The translations under genes were made by a program, and so were the position numbers. A DNA stretch of 64,000 bases from Artemia franciscana (lineage: Eukaryota; Arthropoda; Branchiopoda; Anostraca; Artemiidae), in NCBI RefSeq assembly GCF_032884065.1, contig NC_088879.1, positions 23,918,038-23,982,037 on the forward strand, read 5' to 3'. The notes beneath the pieces are model-generated. The model worked only from the letters and a program-made list of their open reading frames with translations. It was not told where the DNA came from and did no database searches. Below are positions 9,492 to 42,397 of the stretch, piece by piece (position 1 is the stretch's first letter; each line of letters begins with the position of its first letter).

Positions 9492-12408
9492 ATGTTTAAG
9501 TTTAAAATGACTGATGAACTTACAATGGCAAAAGCCGATGAAGATGCTCAAAGAGTCTATGCCAAAAAACTTGCTGCTGATAGAGAAAGTCAGAAAAGAA
9601 AGCGTGCCGAGGAATCAAAAGAACATCAAGGAAACAGGCTTGAGGCTGATAGAGAAAGAAAGAACAGAAAGCGTGCCGAGGAATCAAAAGAACAGCAAGG
9701 AAACAGGCTTGAGGCTGATAGAGAAAGAAAGAACAGAAAGCGTGCCGAGGAACTACCAGAGCAACGCGAAAGCAGACTTGCTGCTAAAAGAGAAAGTGAA
9801 AAAAGAAGGCGTGCCGAGCAATCACAAGAACAGCAAGAAATCAGGCTTGCTGCTGATAGAGAAAGTAAGAAAAGAAAGCGTGCCGAGGAATCAGAGCAAC
9901 CTGAAAGTTATCGCCTGGCATTCAGGTACAGCCCAGTCGATGATTATAGCTTGAGTAGATGTGTTCAAATCGGGACAATGTCTAAAAATTTGTCCCTATT
10001 GCAAGGCCTTGAAATTCAATGGTGAAACAATGGGAATGTGTTGCGCCTCAGGAAAAGTTAAACTTCCTCTATTGGCTGCACCACCAGAGCCATTGAAGAC
10101 TTTCCTTACTGGAACTACGTCAGAATCTAAGCGTTTTTTGTCAAAAATCAGAAAATACAACTCATGTTTCCAAATGACGTCGTTTGGCGCCCAAATCGAA
10201 AATCCAGATCAATTTATGTCTACTTTCAAAGTAAAAGGGCAAATTTATCATAGAGCAGGGTCCCTTCTACCATTCTCAGGCGAGAATCATAAATTTTTAC
10301 AATTGTACTTCATCAGTGATAGAAATTCTGAATTGAATGCACGTTGCGAAATTTCTTCCAACGTTGAAAGGACAATCGTTTCCCAATTGCAACATCTTTT
10401 CCACGAAAATAATAATTTAGTGCGTCTGTTCAAAACAGCCATCGATTTGATGCCTACTGATACGCATAAAATTGTTATTTCCGCTGACAAAACGCCTCCT
10501 GGCCAACATGTGCGTAGATACTATGCTGCAACTATCGACGAAGTGGCTATCGTTATGGTCGGTGATCAGTTTTTACCTCGAGATATTATTCTTCATAAGC
10601 GAAACGCTCAGTTGTTACGAATTGCTGAAACTCATCGATGCTACGATGCCCTACAATATCCTATCATTTTTTGGGATGGAGCCGACGGCTATCACTTTAA
10701 TATTAAATTGATGAATCCAGCCACTAACAAAGAAATGAATAAGAAATGCAGTGCAATGCATTATTATTCCTATAGACTAATGATTCGGCAGGATGAAGAA
10801 AATTATATTTTAAAATGCCGTGAATTGTTTCACCAATTTGTCGTTGATATGTATGCTAAAATTGAATCAGAACGTTTGCTATATATCCGCCTGAATCAGA
10901 CCAAGCTCCGCTCTGAACAATACATTCATTTGCGAGATGCAGTTATAAATGACGGTAATACCACAAATGTTGGAAGATTAACAATTTTACCTTCGTCATA
11001 TGCTGGCAGTCCCCGTCATATGCATGAATATGCTCAAGATAATATTGCGTATGTTCGTCTCTATGGTCGTCCAGATTTATTTATTACATTTACATGTAAT
11101 CAATCTTGGGACGACATACTGCAGCTTTTACTTCAAGGACAATCGGCGGTTCATAGGCATGACATTACGGCCCTTGTCTTCCGGCAAAAGTTGAAATCAC
11201 TGATAAACTACATAGTAAAACTTGAAGTTTTTGGGTCAGTGCGATGCTGGATGTACTCAGTGGAATGGCAAAAACGAGGTTTGCCACACGCACATATACT
11301 AATCTGGCTACATAAAAAAATTACTTCGAACGAAATTGATGATGTGATTTCCGCAACAAAGAGTCATGAATCCACCGGATACAACATTAACAGCTTTTTT
11401 TTCGCTTTGCAAAAATGATTCTTTTGAAAAAAAAACTGCTGTATACTGAAGTGCCTTCGTATTACACGTGGAATACTAAAAATAAAGTATTTGAACGTCG
11501 AAAACAGGGTAAGTCAGTCGACGGCCAAGCTACCATCTTCAAAGATACCACGATAGGAAGACTCTACACCGTTCACCCCAATCAACATGAATGCTTCTTT
11601 CTACGCCTGCTTTTGGTGAATGTACCCGGTCCGACATCCTTTGAGTATTTGAGAACTGTAAACGGTACTATACATGACACTTACCGTAGTGCATGCCAAG
11701 CTCTGAATTTATTGGAGAATGACCAACACTGGGATAACTGCATCAATGACGCGTGCGAAACGTCAACCCCAAGTCAAATTCGTGCATTGTTTGGCATCAT
11801 TTTAACAACTTGCTCTCCATCAGCTCCTACAGAGCTATGGGAAAAATATAAGTCAAAAATGTCCGAAGATATACTCCATCGAAAACAGTTAGAGACGTCA
11901 GATATGACTTTTGATTTTACATCAGAAATTTATAACTACACTTTAGTTATTACAGAAGATTTGGGCGTACGTATGACAAACAAACCTCTTCAGGATTTGG
12001 GAATGCCTTCACCTAACCGTATCGCTGCTGTTTCGACATGTGTAGAATTAGATCGTGAACAAAGTTACAGTACGAGTGATCTATTGTCGTATGTACAAAA
12101 TAACATTTCCAAGTTAACGTCGGAACAAAAAGACATTTATGATACGATAATGCATTGTGTCGATAACAACGTTGGAGAAATTTTCTTTTTGGATGCGCCA
12201 GGAGGTACTGGTAAAACGTTTGTGATAAAACTGATTCTGGCATCAATTCGATCAAAAAATGATATAGCGTTGGCAATTGCGTCGTCCGGAATTGCCGCAA
12301 CATTGCTGCCTGGTGGAAGAACTGCTCATTCCGCTTTGAAGGGGGGGGAATTGCCTCTGAATTTGCATTCTACAGAAACTCCCACGTGCAATATTTCCAA
12401 ATCATCTG
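9492..12408 (+). pseudogene. Helitron RepHel (rolling-circle Rep plus Pif1-like helicase), broken
   Basis: It would nick, transfer and unwind Helitron DNA. From ATG at 9492 come five 23-residue basic repeats (ADRESKKRKRAEES type, residues about 28-142), common at Helitron N-termini. An extra A in the run 9984-9988 shifts the frame; the next frame gives the cysteine motif CPYCKALKF...CC and the Helitron-like N domain. The HUH motif GLPHAHILIWL lies near 11280-11310. Then the frame jumps from DDVISA to PPDTTLTAFFSLC within about 40 bases. Relatives have roughly 200 residues there, including the catalytic tyrosines, so an internal deletion is inferred. Another shift in the A-run near 11430 leads to LLYTEVPSYYTWN and on to Walker A GGTGKT (about 12202-12219). 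The rest is lost in the gap. Confidence 0.85.
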
Positions 12409-12508
12409 NNNNNNNNNNNNNNNNNNNNNNNNNNNNNNNNNNNNNNNNNNNNNNNNNNNNNNNNNNNNNNNNNNNNNNNNNNNNNNNNNNNNNNNNNNNN
12501 NNNNNNNN
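12409..12508. other. Assembly gap (100 N)
   Basis: Exactly 100 N, the usual placeholder for a gap of unknown size. It interrupts the RepHel coding sequence about 65 codons after Walker A, so the distance between the flanks is not known. Confidence 0.98.
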
Positions 12509-12656
12509 TAAATCTATCAGTCCTTCATTAGTCCTACGAAATTTTTTATTCAATAAAAAATTTATAAGGGTTATCATTTTATTTAAAAATATGGAACATT
12601 GATCCATCATTTAAATCAGGTTTTATCTTGATTAATATCTTCGATTCTTATATCTA
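12509..12656. other. Gap-to-Helitron flank, possible polymerase remnant
   Basis: AT-rich sequence that does not continue the helicase. It is the left flank of the Helitron at 12657. On the minus strand short pieces (IEDINQD, MMDQ) sit where the DNA polymerase remnant at 13439-13620 would continue if the Helitron were removed. The reading is broken by stops and frame changes, so this is suggestive only. Confidence 0.35.
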
Positions 12657-13215
12657 TCTATGTATATAAAAATAAGTTGTCTGTGTGTGTGTGTGTCGAG
12701 TGACGTCATGTTTGTGTGTCGACTGACGTCATGTTTGTTGATTGACGAAATTACACACCGGGACATCGGGAAACAAATGACGACCGGGACACCGGGACAT
12801 AGGGAATATAAATGACGACCGGGACACTCAAAGAGAAAGCGACCGGGACACAAGGAATGTTCGATTAGCAATCACCATCAACAAAGCACCGGGACACAAA
12901 TGACGACCGGGACACAAATGACGACCGGGACACAGGGAATATAAATGACGACCGCGACACTCAAAGAGAAATTACAGACTGGGACACCGGGACACAAATG
13001 ACGACCGGGACACAGGGAATGTTCGATTAGCAATCACCATCAACAAAGCTCAAGGGCAATCATTAGAATAATGAGGTATAGATCTGAATACAGATTGTTT
13101 TTCCCATGGACAATTATATGTTGCATCTTCAAGAGTCGGTAAACCTGACAATCTATTTATATGCACAGATAATGGGACAGCCAAGAATGTTGTACATTCG
13201 CAAGTTTTACGTAGT

Positions 13216-13278
<63 letters not shown>

Positions 13279-13438
13279 ATCTGTATTCACAGGTGGGACA
13301 CAGGGACACAACTACAATGGCGCGTAACTAATATGGCACATAACGACTTGCGCGTGCGGGGGGGGGGGGGGGCTTGGGGGCGAAGCGCCCCCACCAACTA
13401 GGTGTTGGGGTGGCGCGAAGCGCCACCCCAACAGCTAG
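12657..13438 (+). mobile_element. Short non-autonomous Helitron, complete
   Basis: A compact 782-bp copy: TC at 12657 (preceded by A), two TGACGTCA sites, CCGGGACAC minisatellite at about 12755-13015, frameshifted helicase remnant, (TA)n at 13218-13276, GC-rich segment, doubled hairpin and CTAG at 13435-13438 followed by T. It lacks the A-rich field that inflates the other copies, so it may be closer to the ancestral short form. It sits inside a DNA polymerase remnant. Confidence 0.88.
13218..13276. repeat. (TA)n tract inside Helitron 3' region
   Basis: About 30 TA units at the same internal position that holds about 9 units at 8429, about 9 at 30993 and about 65 at 51229 in sister copies. 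Confidence 0.9.
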
Positions 13439-13620
13439 TCATAGATAAAACTGTTAGTGTCCACGTAGCATAAACTATAGCGTCACCATATCTAGGTAAC
13501 ATATGTTCATTATGAAACTCGTGCACAAGTAATTTACATAATTTTAATGCAGCAAATCCAATGTAAATTGGTTTATGTAATTTCATTTTTGATTTAGCTG
13601 TTGCAGATCTAAAGTATTAT
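13439..13620 (-). pseudogene. Protein-primed family B DNA polymerase remnant (Polinton/Maverick-like)
   Basis: On the minus strand the frame reads KPIYIGFAALKLCKLL, then EFHNEHMLPRYG. This is the stretch that in Polinton/Maverick and related protein-primed family B polymerases leads into the palm-domain YxDTDS metal-binding motif. The motif follows in a shifted frame as VDTNSF, with Asn in place of the second Asp. Frameshift and substitution make it a dead fragment. The Helitron 12657-13438 interrupts it on the C-terminal side. No other Polinton gene (integrase, capsid, ATPase) is recognisable nearby. A DNA-virus-derived polymerase of the same family is an alternative origin. Confidence 0.6.
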
Positions 13621-13800
13621 AAGGCACTTGCCCTTCCGCTAAGTGCCATATAGCGATCGCAATTTCTGTCCGTCTGTCTGTCTGTCTGTCCCGGTTTTGC
13701 TAGTTCGGGCACTTCCAGATAAGCTAGGCCGATGAAATCTGGCAGGCATACCAGACACCAGACGAGATTAAATTAGAAATAGTCACTTTCATGATTTCAT
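13620..13800 (-). repeat. End of interspersed repeat family with CACTTGGT hairpin
   Basis: On the minus strand this gives the 3' part of the family seen in full at 26245-27030 and 43855-46037: a GACTATTTCTAATTTAATCT box, a drifted CCTGATACGCCTGCCAA box, a GACAGACAGACAGA stretch, GCGATCGCTATATGGCACTT and a small hairpin. Only the terminal 180 bp are present. Confidence 0.75.
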
Positions 13801-13999
13801 AATGGGAAACATGATGGGAAATTGTAAAAATTTCGAAAATGTTCATATAAAATGATGTGAATTCAATTAAAAACTTCTGTATTTCTTATGTTACTGATTC
13901 GTTATTCACTTTACCCTAAACAATTATTACAAAAAAAAAATAAGGAATTAAATGGGTATTGTTGAAAGGTGAAATATGCATTTTTAAGGTCTGATAGAG

Positions 14000-14860
14000 G
14001 CTGTCAAGAACACATTCTTACTCTCCACCTGATTGTACAACGGAGTGATTGATTTACTTGTGTATCAAAATTGCCTTCATTGATCTTGCTGCTGTTTTTG
14101 AATACCTCACTCGGGCCGAGCTTTGGAATTTTTTGAAGGAAGACGCTGTCCAAGTAGAACTAATCGAAATATTCGAAGGAGCCTGCCGACAGTAAAAAAC
14201 AAAATTTGTCATTGAGTCAAAGGACCAAACAGGGGTTTCCTCTGTCACCATCTCCTTCTTCGTACGATATAGACTGGATTTGATGTCTTTCGAAAATTTA
14301 GTTGGAGATAAGTAGCTCTAGGACAACAGGTTCCACGATATATTTCCAGATGCCTTTGCAATCACTAACAATTGCGTTAAAGTCCCCAAGAAGAAGTAGT
14401 ATATCATAGAGAGAGGCAAAAGATATAAGGTGCGCGAGGTTTGTTTAGACCTGGTCCTTAACATCGGGGTCAACCTCGTTCGTTGGTGTAGAGTATGCTA
14501 CTACAAAGGGTCTTCCATAACGGTGCTGAAGGTCGATCAATAGGAGACGCTCTGGCACGGTGTTACAAGATATCAGCACCTTCCTAGCCCCTTGGGGAAA
14601 ATCAGTATCTGTCCAAAGCTAGCTCTCCTTGTGTTGTCAGTACTCGACCAAAGAAGACTGTTGTGGTCGCTTATGAATTTCCTTGCTTTTCCTGGCAAAT
14701 TGTGTTTCTGTAACACCAGCATTAGCAATAGAATATCGGGCTGGAGAATGTCCACTAGCCCCTGCCTCTTTTTCAGATGTGGTTGCTTAGTTTTTATTGA
14801 TCTCAAGAACATTACAATGTTTGGAAAGTCAACGAATGGGATTATGTAGAACAATTGTTC
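14000..14860 (-). pseudogene. LINE endonuclease domain, degraded
   Basis: Reading the minus strand from about 14854 gives QPDILLLM, LPGKARKFISDHNSLLWSST, NTRRASF and LLLIDLQHRYGRPFVVAYST. Further on comes LLLLGDFNAIVSDCKGIWKY (about 14420-14340), whose GDFNA is the catalytic signature of APE-type LINE endonucleases. Several stops and frame changes separate the pieces. The style matches the LINE family whose later domains appear at 16500-18140, 37254-37640 and 61540-63110, and differs from the LINE at 1-4090. No reverse transcriptase follows on the low-coordinate side, so the copy is truncated. Confidence 0.75.
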
Positions 14861-15781
14861 TCAGGGAAATAGCAATTTAATGGTTTGTATAGTTTTTAGT
14901 TCCTCAAGTCAGATTGTAAGCCATATCAGAGAACATTAGCTGATCCGATTTTTTGCACTAGTTTATCTGTTTCCTATATTTAGTAGCTGCTATTGTTCTT
15001 AGAGTTCTTAACTATATTTTTAGCTTGAAAAAAATCGTGAACATGGAGCTTTATGTATCTGCCAACCAGGTAGGAAAAAAGTTCCAAAGTTGCCAGTAGC
15101 AGAATTCGACTGAATTTTAAAAGCTGCCGATACTTTAGCAGTACAGCTTGTGTTCTGACAGCTTTTCTTTGAGCAAAAAGTGTTTTTCACATGAAAAAAT
15201 GGTATTTTCAGAGAAAATCTGCCAAGAATTTTGAAAACTGCCGAGTAGCAGTACTCGGCAGCATCAAATAATATTTGATCTTTTTCTGGTTGACAAAACA
15301 AAATTTAAAGCCAAGAACAAAAATAATCAAGACATAATTGAAGTTAGAGCAGTCATTCTTGGAATAATCGAAAATTCTACAGGTTTTGCTAATAGATGTT
15401 TATGAAGGTAAATTTATAAAGGGGGTGAGTGAAATTTATAATTTGATGATGAATCACTAGCAGTGGCGACTAGACCTACCGGCATACTTAATGCTGACTA
15501 AATGTGAAATCTCTTCAGTGAAACGACATTTTTATGAAGTAAAGCATTGCTCAAAAACCTCTTGGGATAATCAAAAAGTTCAAAAATAATTCTCATGACT
15601 GAAAATCAATTTGATGTAAGCAGGAATTTATGGTTGGCAACCCTGTAGCTCGTAAGATGCAGTTGTTGTGTCTCATTTGCCTATTAAATATGTGTCTGTT
15701 AAACCGTCATATCAAAAGTTCTGTTAAATTTTACTGCTTTTTCACATACTATTTAAGATACACTTGCCTTGCTTCTTTTAG
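14861..15781. other. No recognisable feature (upstream of USE1 exon)
   Basis: AT-rich sequence with no convincing ORF. A short near-palindromic pair of segments occurs at about 15110-15260 (GCCGATACTTTAGCAGTAC / CTGCCGAGTAGCAGTACTCG). I searched here for the missing N-terminal USE1 exon and found no candidate with a suitable donor phase. Confidence 0.5.
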
Positions 15782-36867
<21,086 letters not shown>

Positions 36868-36935
36868 CGCTTTGTTTAAACTTGTATGTGCTTTGATTTT
36901 TTCATTCGTTCTGTTTGTTCAAAATTGTTGTTACT

Positions 36936-36941
36936 AATAAA
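36936..36941 (+). terminator. Polyadenylation signal AATAAA for USE1
   Basis: AATAAA 69 nt after the stop codon, followed within about 10 bases by a long T-run. A second AATAAA lies near 37100. Either could serve. Confidence 0.55.
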
Positions 36942-37253
36942 ATACTGAATTTTTTTTTTTTTTTTTTTGATGATTAGAGGTTTCTTTCTCACAGTCTTTT
37001 TATTTGCGTATGAGCAAAAAGTAGATCGAGATCTGATATAGAAGTTCTTTCCAGAAAATATTTTTAACTCTTCCATTTAACTTTACTATATTTTTTGTGA
37101 ATAAATTAGTCTTTATAATACGAGAACGATTGCAGGACTTCTGACAAAAACTAGTGTAAAGGGCCAAGAAGGAAATAAGAGAGACAGAATCTCAAAGATC
37201 ATTTCGAAGACACATTATTGACCAAAAGCTCCTTCTTTCCTTACCGACATCTC

Positions 37254-37640
37254 TTACCCCATTCTAGGACGACCTGCTTTACGTTTGGCCCTAGATGGCT
37301 GATTCAAAAAGACGATCTGTGGCAATCTGTCGTCCTCTAGTCGCTGAACGTGTCTCAGCCAGCTTAACCTTTTTCTCATCATAGCCCTAGAAAGTAGCTG
37401 AGCCTTATTTTCAGTAGAGCTCACTGTTTCAAATACGGTCAATCAGACGGGTACCCAAAAGAATCCGTTGACAATTCCTCTGGAAAACAGCCGACAAATC
37501 CTTCTCCGTCTTTTGAAGCGCCCACGCTTGAGAACAGTGCTTGACTACTGTCATCACTATAACTTCCAATATTCTAACCTTGATTTGCAGAATTATCCTC
37601 CTCTTCTTCCATATATATTTTTTTTTACTGTGAAATTACA
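37254..37640 (-). pseudogene. LINE ORF2 C-terminal remnant, minus strand
   Basis: The minus strand encodes VFQRNCQRI, GTRLIDR and then MMRKRLSWLRHVQRLEDDRL and AKRKAGRPRMG. RLRWLGHVxRMxDDRLP and KRKxGRPR are hallmarks of the C-terminus of one non-LTR family also seen at 16500-18140 and 61540-63110. One stop or frame change lies at about 37443. It is a 3' fragment just beyond the USE1 3' UTR, in the opposite direction. Confidence 0.75.
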
Positions 37641-38103
37641 CCCTGGGAAATGGACACTCTACTTTTAACATCGAAAATATGTCAACTGAATTTCTTTTGT
37701 TATAAGTATATTTAATGTCATTTTAAGACATAAAAAAGTTGAAAAAACTTTGAAGTTAAAAAAAATCAAAGTTAAATAAATAAGTACAAAAAAGAAGGGG
37801 AAGTTGGGGAAGGGGGTATTGAAGGCCCTTGGAGGTGGGATATGGATGGCCATAAATTCCCTCTAAAAAAGTGTTGATATAAGTGGTCATCCCGATGAAT
37901 GTGCTGATACAAGCGGTTACATTATGCCTGTGTTAATATATGCTGTTAAGTTAAGTTCAATACTGTATCATAAATTCTATTAGTCAATTTGAAATGAAAT
38001 AAAATGGTTTAGTTAAGTGGTCATTCCTCTGATTAAGCTGAATCTACAAGACCATTGCAATTCAAATAAAGCGGTTTACTTAATTGGTCATACCTCTCAT
38101 TCA

Positions 38104-39200
38104 GTGATTAAATAGAAAAAAAAAAGTTTTTTTAACTGAAAGTAAAGAGCGACATTAAAACTTAACACGAACAGAAATTACTTCGTATATGAAAGGGGCT
38201 GCTTCCTCATCAACGCCCTGCTCTTTACGCTAAAGTTTGACTCTTTCTCTCGACTCTTCTTTTTAAAACAGTAAAAAACTTTAGCGTAAAGAGCGGGGCG
38301 TTGATGAGGAAGCAGCCCTTTTCATATACGAAGTAATTTCTGTTCGTTTTAAGTTTTATTGTCGCTCCTTACTTTCAGTTAAAAAACTTTCTTTTTTTAT
38401 TTAATTTCTGAACGTTTTTGATTCAATGCATGTTTTTATTTTGGCTCTCCGTAGAGGAATAATTAAAACGAAATTTGCATATTTATTTTTTTTGGCTACA
38501 TGGCTTTCTCATAATTTGGATCGAATGATTTTGAGAAAAAACGAGCGGGAGAGGAAGCCTAGTTGCCCTCCGATTTTCGATTAATTAAAAAGGCAACTAG
38601 GACTTCTATTTTTTTACGAATCTTTTTATTAGTAAAAGATATACGTAATATACAAATTAGCTTACGTAAAGAACCTTTGTATTCTCATGTTTTTATTACA
38701 TATATGAGGGGGTTTGCCCCCTCGTCAGTACCTCGCTCTTTACACTAAAGCTTAAATTTTGTCTCAATTCATTAAGAATGACCCCTGAATCACAAAAGCC
38801 GTAGCATAAATAGTTGAAATTACTAAAAATACTTTAGCGTAAAGAGCGAGGCATTAGGAGGAGGTGAGCCCCTCATATGGGTAATAATTTCTGTTCGTTT
38901 TAAGTTTTAATGCTGCTCCTTACTTCTAGCTGAAAAAAAACGTTTTCATATTTATTTTTTCATTGTTTTTTTTAATTAAGTAATGCTAGTAAATCCTGCG
39001 CTCCCTTCATGGAAATTTTCTTCCCCCATGACAAATTCCTCGATGGAAAGTTCCCCCAGCATATCCCCCTCTTTTCAACCCCTGCCCCCAACCAAAAAAT
39101 CCTCCTGAAAACGCCTGTACACTTCCCAATAACCATTACTATATGTAAGCACTGGTCAAAGTTTGTAAATTGTAGCCCCTCCCACGGGGACTTTGGGTGA
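38104..39200 (+). mobile_element. About 1-kb interspersed element starting with a foldback
   Basis: Arms at about 38104-38245 and 38275-38405 form a long hairpin: AGTAAAGAGCGACATTAAAA at the outside, CTTTACGCTAAAGTTTGACT at the inside. The rest matches 24045-25036 inverted, including a second weaker arm pair (about 38700-38960) and the C-rich part ending near AAACGCCTGTACACTTCCC. Two independent insertions of one element define its extent. Confidence 0.72.
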
Positions 39201-39329
39201 GTAAGTCGTCCCCAAAGACATAGTTATAAGGTTTTTCGACTACGCTGAATAAAATGGCTATCTCAGAATTTTGATCCGTTGACTTTGGGAAAATAATTAG
39301 CGTGGTAGGGGCCTAGGTGCCCTCCGATT

Positions 39330-39790
39330 TTTTTGGTCACTTAAAAAGGGCACTAGAACTTCTCATTTCCGTTAGAATGAGCTCTCTCGCAACATTTTAG
39401 GACAACTGGGTCGATACGATCACCCCTGGGAAAAAAACAAACAAATAAACACGCATCCGTGATCTGTCTTCTGGCAAAAAATACAAAATTCCACATTTTT
39501 GTAGATAAGAGCTTGAAACTTCTATAGTAGGGTTCTCTGATACGCTGAATCTGATGGTGTGATTTTCGTTAAGATTCTATGACTTTTATTGGGTGTTTCC
39601 CTCTATTTTCTAAATTAACGCAAATTTTCTCAGGCTCTTAACTTTTGATGGCTAAGACTAAACTTAATGAAACTTGTATATTTAAAATCAGCATTAAAAT
39701 ACGATTCTTTTGATGTAGCTATTGGTACCAAAATTCCATTTTTTAGAGTTTTGGTTACTATTGAGCCGGGTCGCTTCTTACTATAGTTCC
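39330..39790 (+). repeat. AAACACGCATCCGTGATC repeat, copy 2
   Basis: Same order of segments as 28030-28450, extended at both ends (CCTCCGATTTTTTTGGTCAC at the left, TTTGGTTACTATTGAGCCG at the right). Confidence 0.75.
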
Positions 39791-40149
39791 ACGAACTGTT
39801 TGATGGTTGGCTATATGTTAATCATGTTCTGATAGGAATATGAAAATGAGGTGCTGGCTGTAATATACAAACGAGGTTTAGGGTATATGCAATGAGGCTT
39901 AGAACATATGTAAATTGAACCTCAGATGTAAGTTCTAGATCTGGAACCCAATTATTATTAGTGCAAATTATGTTTTGGCCTTGAGAAGGCATAGGTGTTT
40001 TAGCCCTTCATGTGAATTGCTGCTCGTCTTAAGTTTGACTCGATTATCTATTGTAATTTCAGTTTGTTTTGGGTTTCATTTGATTTGATTTTTGTTCATT
40101 TTTGGTTTAACGAAGTTCTTCACTTTTCTTCGAAAAACTTATTTTTTGG

Positions 40150-41790
40150 AAACAGTTTAAAAAAATAAATTTAAAATAAAACGAGGTGTTTTTTTTAAGT
40201 AAAGAGCTAAGTTGAAACTCAAAACGAACAAAAATTATTAGGCTACTCTGCAGATTACGCAAGACATATCTACAAAACTAGCTTAAATAAACTGACTCGT
40301 GATATTCTCCAATACGTGTACAATTTTAAATAACTTTACTGAAAACACACAACTTGCCTAAAATACGGTAGGTTTTCATATTTTCAGAAAATTACATAAG
40401 TAACTTTAGAAAACAAATGTCCAATTTATAAGTGTTTATATAGTCTTTTACCAGCCCTGATATCGGCAACTTTTAATCTACAACTATAATTTTCTAAAAA
40501 GTACAAGCAAGGTCAGTTTTCAGTAAAGCATGAGTTTTTGGAATTCTGCAGGTAGTTAGTTAGTTTTATAGATATTTGTGTTATCTTGCGTAATCTGTGA
40601 ATTAACAATCTTTATTCGTTTTAACGTATTGAGAGACACGCAGAAAGTGGCAGTACCATTTAAACGAATTATCAAATATTTCTCTGCGATCTTTGGTAGC
40701 CTGCCAGCGGAACCGAAAAAAAAGTAAATAAAAAAAAAAAAAAAAAAAAAAATGAGATGCATGCTAACCAAGGAAAATATCAATTATCTTCGTTTTTCAC
40801 AACAAGCGGCTCGATTGGTTATCTGAGAATTTGAATTTCTGGGCATTTTGAACTTCTTTGGCAAAAATTTATTCTTTATGGCAAATTTGGGCATACAAAA
40901 CGCCCCTTTGCCGTTTCTTACTTTTAAGGGTCATCTTCTGTTTGCTTTATTAAAAGCTCGGTAAACACTGTAACATCTATATCATAATCAGCTGACAATT
41001 TATGAATCAAAACAGAGCTCTATGTCCAACCCCCAACCCCCCATTGCACTTCCTTGCTGAAGGGCCAAGAAACGGAGATCAGCACCGCCAGTACGGACTG
41101 TAAAGTCTAATGCCGTATCCTTTACCTTTACCTTTTTCTATGTCATTTACGTCAAACTTTAGTGTGGTTTTCGAGATTGGAGTCTAAAAACCATATGTTT
41201 AAGGTTCTAGACCATTACAAGCCGATTGACACTTCTAGAATTCATATTCCCCCACGTATTGACCCTGTTTGGAAAAATTTTGATGTTTGTTGGCACAAAA
41301 TGACACAAAACGCCTATTTGCTGTGCTTTGTCAAGATTGAGGGCTTTAAATTCCATTGCATTGCCAATTTTCTTTCAAACAAGACCTCTCCCAACATTCT
41401 ACACCCGCTGTTTTGATGCGATTATCTGTTGGAAAAAAAAACGAGGAAAAAAGAAGAAATAGAAAGTGGTTCCTATGCAAAATAGGAATTGCCTTGTTGA
41501 TCAACTTAGGGGGCTGTAATTCTCGTGTTTCGGATTTTTGACCCTGTGGTTCCAATTATTAAATTTTTTTTTTCGTTCTGATATCCTTTTTGAGGGCTTC
41601 AGGCTTTTTTTCAAATCATCATTAATTTGATTTTTTGATAAGCTCTTACTATTAACATTAATCGAAATATTAGTTGCCATTTTTGAATCAGCTACAAACG
41701 GCAGTTGTTTCTCAATGGGCAATTATTTTTTTTTTTAAATAAATTTTTAAACTTTTGGTTACAATGGTCTGTGGCTCTTTACTTGGTTGC
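40150..41790 (+). repeat. 1.6-kb repeat family, diverged copy
   Basis: Related to 53930-55710 and 59960-61530: begins AAGTAAAGAGCTAAGTTGAA, has ACTTTACTGAAAACACA, and ends with GGGGGCTGTAAT, a TTTTTCAAATCATCAT segment and TTTACTTGGTTGC. The internal tandem units of the other two copies are not clear here. Confidence 0.55.
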
Positions 41791-42307
41791 ACTTCTCCCT
41801 TGAAAAATGGTAGGGTAAACATGCCTCTGCAAATGCACTTAATGAATTTTGACACAACATGTTGAATATATTATTGACCGGATAAGAAACCATAGATTAT
41901 GTCTATCTCCACGTCAATTCTCAGCACAAAAGTGTTTTTCATCCTGTGAAATTATTTTTCCTGTAGATGTTCATTTTGTGTCTCATTAAGATAGATGCAG
42001 GTGCTTTTGTTAATTACATTGTTTTTGCACCGAATCGAACATAGTTGGTTTTTGAACCGCGAGAACAAGAGTTTGGAACCGCCCTAAAGGGCAGAGCAAC
42101 TATGTTGCTATATCATCACAAACTGAAAACAGTAGGTCACTTATCTGAAGGCGCTCGAGATTCGACACAATTTAATACTAGAACATGTTTTGCTTCACGT
42201 CGCTTGTACTTGCGGATCAGCTAATGACGTGATAAGTCGTCATAAAACCACTAGTTGCGGCAACATTGATTTTTCTCCAGTCAATTTTTGGAACTTGAAT
42301 AAACAAC

Positions 42308-42397
42308 ATGTGGAAACTACTAGTAACGTTCCTGCTAGCGGAGATAGCCTACTGTGACGAATTTCCCCTGTTGATGCCGAATGTTTCACCTTCTAAG
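42308..42397 (+). CDS. First coding exon of a secreted protein, PHM-like
   Basis: ATG at 42308 opens a 30-codon exon ending at donor GTATGT in phase 0. MWKLLVTFLLAEIAYC has the charge and hydrophobic core of a signal peptide, followed by DEFPLLMPNVSPSK. LMPNVxP close after the signal peptide is reminiscent of the start of peptidylglycine alpha-hydroxylating monooxygenase, which amidates neuropeptides in the secretory pathway. That link rests on one short motif. No next exon (expected to begin with a YLCT-like segment) was found within the window. Upstream 100 bp is free of recognised repeats. Confidence 0.45.

Noticed and set aside
12326-12610. Minus-strand frame crossing the assembly gap
   Set aside because: It runs through 100 N and joins unrelated flanks.
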